Below are positions 61,286-64,000 of a stretch of 64,000 nt of DNA, piece after piece; position 1 is the first letter of the stretch; every line of letters begins with the position of its first letter. The translations under genes were made by a program, and so were the position numbers. The notes beneath the pieces were generated by a model, which saw only the letters and a program-made list of their open reading frames with translations, was not told the origin of the DNA and made no database searches. Source of the stretch: Hyalangium versicolor (GTDB taxonomy: Bacteria; Myxococcota; Myxococcia; Myxococcales; Myxococcaceae); assembly GCF_020103695.1 (NCBI RefSeq), contig NZ_JAHXBF010000040.1, positions 1 through 64,000 of the forward strand, in the 5' to 3' direction.

Positions 61286-64000
61286 TCAGCGGCCGGGCAG
61301 CACGCCCAGCAGGCTGAAGCCGCCGTTGACGACATCCACCAGGCCATCGCCGTTGACGTCCGCGAGCGTCGCAGCCTGCGCCTGGTCCGTCGAGCCCCAG
61401 ATGGAGGGTGCGGAGAAGCCTCCGGCGCCGTTGCCGCGCCAGATGATCACCGCATCCACGCCCGGCGCCGACACGGCGATATCCGCCCGCCCGTCTCCAT
61501 CGAAGTCGGTCGCCTGGATCCACTCCGGAGCAACCGACGGAGCGCTGAAGCTCAGCGTCGCCCACACGGTGGAGTCGAAGGTGCCATCGCCCCGGCCCTT
61601 GATCACCTTCACGTCATACACGCCCGTGCTGGCAGTGACCGTGACGGCGAGGTCCGGCTTCCCGTCCCGGTCAAAGTCCGCCGTAGCGAGCGCCACGCCA
61701 GCACCAGACAAGCCCTGGGTCTTCGCCGGGGTCACGAAGCCGCCGGCCCCGTTACCCAGCAGCACGCCCACTGCGGCGGAGCTGGCGTTGTTGGTCACCG
61801 CCACATCCGGCCGGCCATCCAGGTTGAAGTCGGCGACGACCTCGGACTGCGGCGCACCGCCCACAGTGTTCGTGGTGTAGTTGGCGAAGGTGCCGCCGCC
61901 GGTGTTGAGGCGCAGGTACACGGCATTACCACATGCGAGCAGGTCCGGGGCTCCGTCACTGTTGAAGTCCACCAGCAAGGGGCTCCGAGGTGCCACGGGA
62001 TAGGTGAGGTCCGTGGCCAGCTTCGTCAGGCCCCCGTTCCCATCTCCCAGCAGCACGGAGATGCTGGGCGTGGAGGAGTTGTTGTTGGTCACCACCACGT
62101 CCGTGTTGCCGTCGCGATCGATGTCTCCAGTGGTAGCGAAGCTGGGGGCAGTACCCACCGCGGGAGCCGTGGAGGACAACAGGAAGTTGCCCGTACCGTC
62201 TCCGAACAACAGGCTCAGCTTGTTGGTGGAGCGGTTGGTGGTCAGCACATCCGGCTTGCCGTCCTTGTTCAGGTCCACCACGGTGACACCGCGGCCAGTC
62301 ACCGCCCCCGACACCGACTGCAGCGGGTAGGCCGTCGGGCCAGGCAGGCCAATGCCCTTGCTGCGCAGCACGAAGACGCGGTTGTCCGCGGTGAGGGTTC
62401 CCACGAGGTCGGGCAACCCATCTCCGTCCACGTCGCTGCCCACCATGTCCACGATGCCCGTGCCCGTGGCGGTGGAAGAGCCAATGGTGAACCGCCCGGT
62501 CCCCAGGCCCTTGAGCAGGATGACGCTCACATCGGTGTTGTTGCCCGCGATCACGTCCAGCTTGCCATCCTGGTCGAAGTCTCCGACGACGACACCGCGC
62601 GGGTCCTTGAACTCGGGGGTGCCCGGGTTGGCGGAGGTGGTGGCGGCGGAGCCCAGGGTGCCATCGCCCGCGCCCAACATCACGCTCACCGCGCCCACGC
62701 TGCTGGGGTTGCCCACCACGACGATGTCCGGCTTGTTGTCCCCGTTGAAGTCTCCGGCGCTGATGGCTCGTGGCGCGTAGCCCGCCACGGTGTTGCCCAT
62801 GCTGGTGAAGGCCGTGCTGGAACGGCCGCCGTTGTTGCGCAGGGCCGTGACGCTGCTGCCGCCAAAGTTGGCCGTGGCGATGTCCGGCTTGCCGTCTCCG
62901 TTGAGGTCCACCACCACCAGGCTCTGCGGGGAGACACCCACGTTGAAGTTGAAGCTGGTGGGGAAGGTGCCATCTCCGTTGCCATACAGCACCGTCACGT
63001 TGCTCCCGGTGCTGTTGGCGACCACCAGGTCCAACTTGCCATCCAGATCGAAGTCCGCGGTGGCCATCCCCTTCGGCCCGGCGCCCGTGTTCCACGTGGC
63101 CGGAGTGCCGTAGCCGCCCGCGCCGTTGTCCAGCAACACGCTCACGGTGTTAGCGCTCTGGTTGGCGCTCACCAGGTCCAACCGCCCGTCGCCGTTGAAA
63201 TCTCCGGTCGTCACGCCCTGCGGGTTGAGCGCGGTGGTGCCCAGGGACACGGTGGTGAAGGCGGAGAAGCTGCCATTGCCGCGGCCCTTGGCGACGGCCA
63301 GCGCGCTGGCGCCCGCCGTGGTACCGCCCACGGCCACCACCAGATCCGGGCGGCCGTCTCCATCCAGGTCCGCCACCGTGGAGGCGGCGGGCGAGGGGCT
63401 CACCTGCAGATGGAGGCCCGCGTTGAGCGCAGCCTCGCAGCGATCAGCCTGCATGCTCAGCAGCACCGCCACACCGTTGCTGGCCGGGCGGACCGCCACG
63501 ATGTCCTGACGGCCGCTGCGGTCGGCATCCAGCACCACCACCGAGGTGGCGGGGCCTCCCGCGGGCGTCACTCGCGGCGTGGTGTTCAGCGAGCCATCGC
63601 TCTTGCCGGACAGAATGAGCACATCGCTGCCCACGCCCGTCACCACCACATCCCGGTTGCTGTCCTCGTCCATGTCCACCACGGCCAGCCCCGCGGGCTG
63701 ACCACCCGTGGTGATGGCCGTCTGCAAGGAGAAGGTGCCATCCCCGTTGCCGCGTGCGACACGCACCGTGCCGCTGGCACCCAGGGCCGCCACCACATCC
63801 GGACGCGCATCCTTGTTCAGGTCCGCCACGGAGTGCGCTGTCACCCCCGCGCCCATGCCCAGCGGCGTCACCGCGCCGAAGGTCCCCGAGCCGGTGCCCA
63901 GCATCACCTTCACGTCCTGCGTGGGGTCCACGAAGATGAGATCCAACCGGGCATCAAGGTTGAGGTCCGCGGTGGCGATGGCCTGCGGCGAGCCGCCCAC
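61286..64000 (-). CDS. FG-GAP/VCBS repeat protein (5' end beyond window)
   Basis: At least 904 residues; the N-terminus lies past the right edge. It is made of many repeats of about 45-65 residues of the FG-GAP/VCBS type, e.g. TGDFNGDGRLDLVSANQSAN and VVDLNGDGKPDIATANFGGS, each carrying a D-x-D/N-x-D-G-x-x-D calcium-binding loop. Such repeats fold as integrin-like beta-propellers in secreted or surface proteins. A signal peptide cannot be checked. It ends in SLLGVLPGR with no visible sorting signal. Convergent with the second HtrA-like gene. Confidence 0.9.
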   Translation of the reverse strand: MGGSPQAIATADLNLDARLDLIFVDPTQDVKVMLGTGSGTFGAVTPLGMGAGVTAHSVADLNKDARPDVVAALGASGTVRVARGNGDGTFSLQTAITTGGQPAGLAVVDMDEDSNRDVVVTGVGSDVLILSGKSDGSLNTTPRVTPAGGPATSVVVLDADRSGRQDIVAVRPASNGVAVLLSMQADRCEAALNAGLHLQVSPSPAASTVADLDGDGRPDLVVAVGGTTAGASALAVAKGRGNGSFSAFTTVSLGTTALNPQGVTTGDFNGDGRLDLVSANQSANTVSVLLDNGAGGYGTPATWNTGAGPKGMATADFDLDGKLDLVVANSTGSNVTVLYGNGDGTFPTSFNFNVGVSPQSLVVVDLNGDGKPDIATANFGGSSVTALRNNGGRSSTAFTSMGNTVAGYAPRAISAGDFNGDNKPDIVVVGNPSSVGAVSVMLGAGDGTLGSAATTSANPGTPEFKDPRGVVVGDFDQDGKLDVIAGNNTDVSVILLKGLGTGRFTIGSSTATGTGIVDMVGSDVDGDGLPDLVGTLTADNRVFVLRSKGIGLPGPTAYPLQSVSGAVTGRGVTVVDLNKDGKPDVLTTNRSTNKLSLLFGDGTGNFLLSSTAPAVGTAPSFATTGDIDRDGNTDVVVTNNNSSTPSISVLLGDGNGGLTKLATDLTYPVAPRSPLLVDFNSDGAPDLLACGNAVYLRLNTGGGTFANYTTNTVGGAPQSEVVADFNLDGRPDVAVTNNASSAAVGVLLGNGAGGFVTPAKTQGLSGAGVALATADFDRDGKPDLAVTVTASTGVYDVKVIKGRGDGTFDSTVWATLSFSAPSVAPEWIQATDFDGDGRADIAVSAPGVDAVIIWRGNGAGGFSAPSIWGSTDQAQAATLADVNGDGLVDVVNGGFSLLGVLPGR

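Overview
The window is high-GC chromosomal DNA from a myxobacterium, most likely of the Cystobacterineae (an Archangium/Cystobacter/Stigmatella/Hyalangium type). The pointers are Ser/Thr kinases, one fused to WD40 repeats; a DUF2378 and a DUF2381 protein, both families expanded in myxobacteria; a SitA-like lipoprotein toxin; many secreted lipoproteins; and several trypsin-like proteases. No rRNA, tRNA, CRISPR array or prophage was recognised. All family calls were made by reading motifs, not by database search.

Layout. 1-1669: the 5' end of a group II intron abuts the terminal repeat of an IS66-family element. 1.9-6.0 kb: small membrane protein, two alpha/beta hydrolases, RDD protein, SDR oxidoreductase. 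6.0-9.8 kb: a large kinase-WD40 protein, then a 70-residue peptide gene carrying three TTxxxxEE repeats, the hallmark of plesiocin-type graspetide (ATP-grasp RiPP) precursors, with no ATP-grasp enzyme in the window. 9.9-18 kb: D-aminoacylase, molybdopterin oxidoreductase, two trypsin-like lipoproteins, a GH37 trehalase with an EF-hand-like segment. 18.5-25.8 kb: XdhC/MocA-type molybdenum cofactor pair, LuxR regulator, transaldolase-RpiA operon, small envelope proteins, GNAT. 25.9-32 kb: two collagen-like lipoproteins flanking a tail-collar protein, a frameshifted lipoprotein, AI-2E and DedA family membrane proteins.

32-44.2 kb: GST-like protein; a two-gene cassette of an OLD/AAA_21-type ATPase and a TOPRIM-like partner (candidate defence pair); BioA; a lipoprotein with an exact JAMM motif; DUF2378 and FemAB-like proteins; two secreted proteins; a suppressor-of-fused domain protein; a response regulator overlapping a histidine-less membrane sensor. 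44.2-50.1 kb: TPR protein; LysR regulator divergent from a GST / PNPOx-like / acyl-CoA dehydrogenase / dipeptide epimerase operon. 50.1-55.1 kb: kinase plus DUF2381 protein divergent from a SitA-like toxin and its probable immunity protein. 55.1-64 kb: S41 peptidase, NarL-type regulator followed by a histidine-kinase remnant, a second pair of trypsin-like lipoproteins (one with the catalytic Ser replaced by Asp), two HtrA-like proteases without signal peptides, and an FG-GAP repeat protein that runs off the right edge.

The most notable items are the orphan graspetide-like precursor at 9553-9765, the ATPase/TOPRIM-like pair at 32768-34536, the JAMM lipoprotein at 36448-37083, the SitA-like toxin module, and the intron/IS66 junction.
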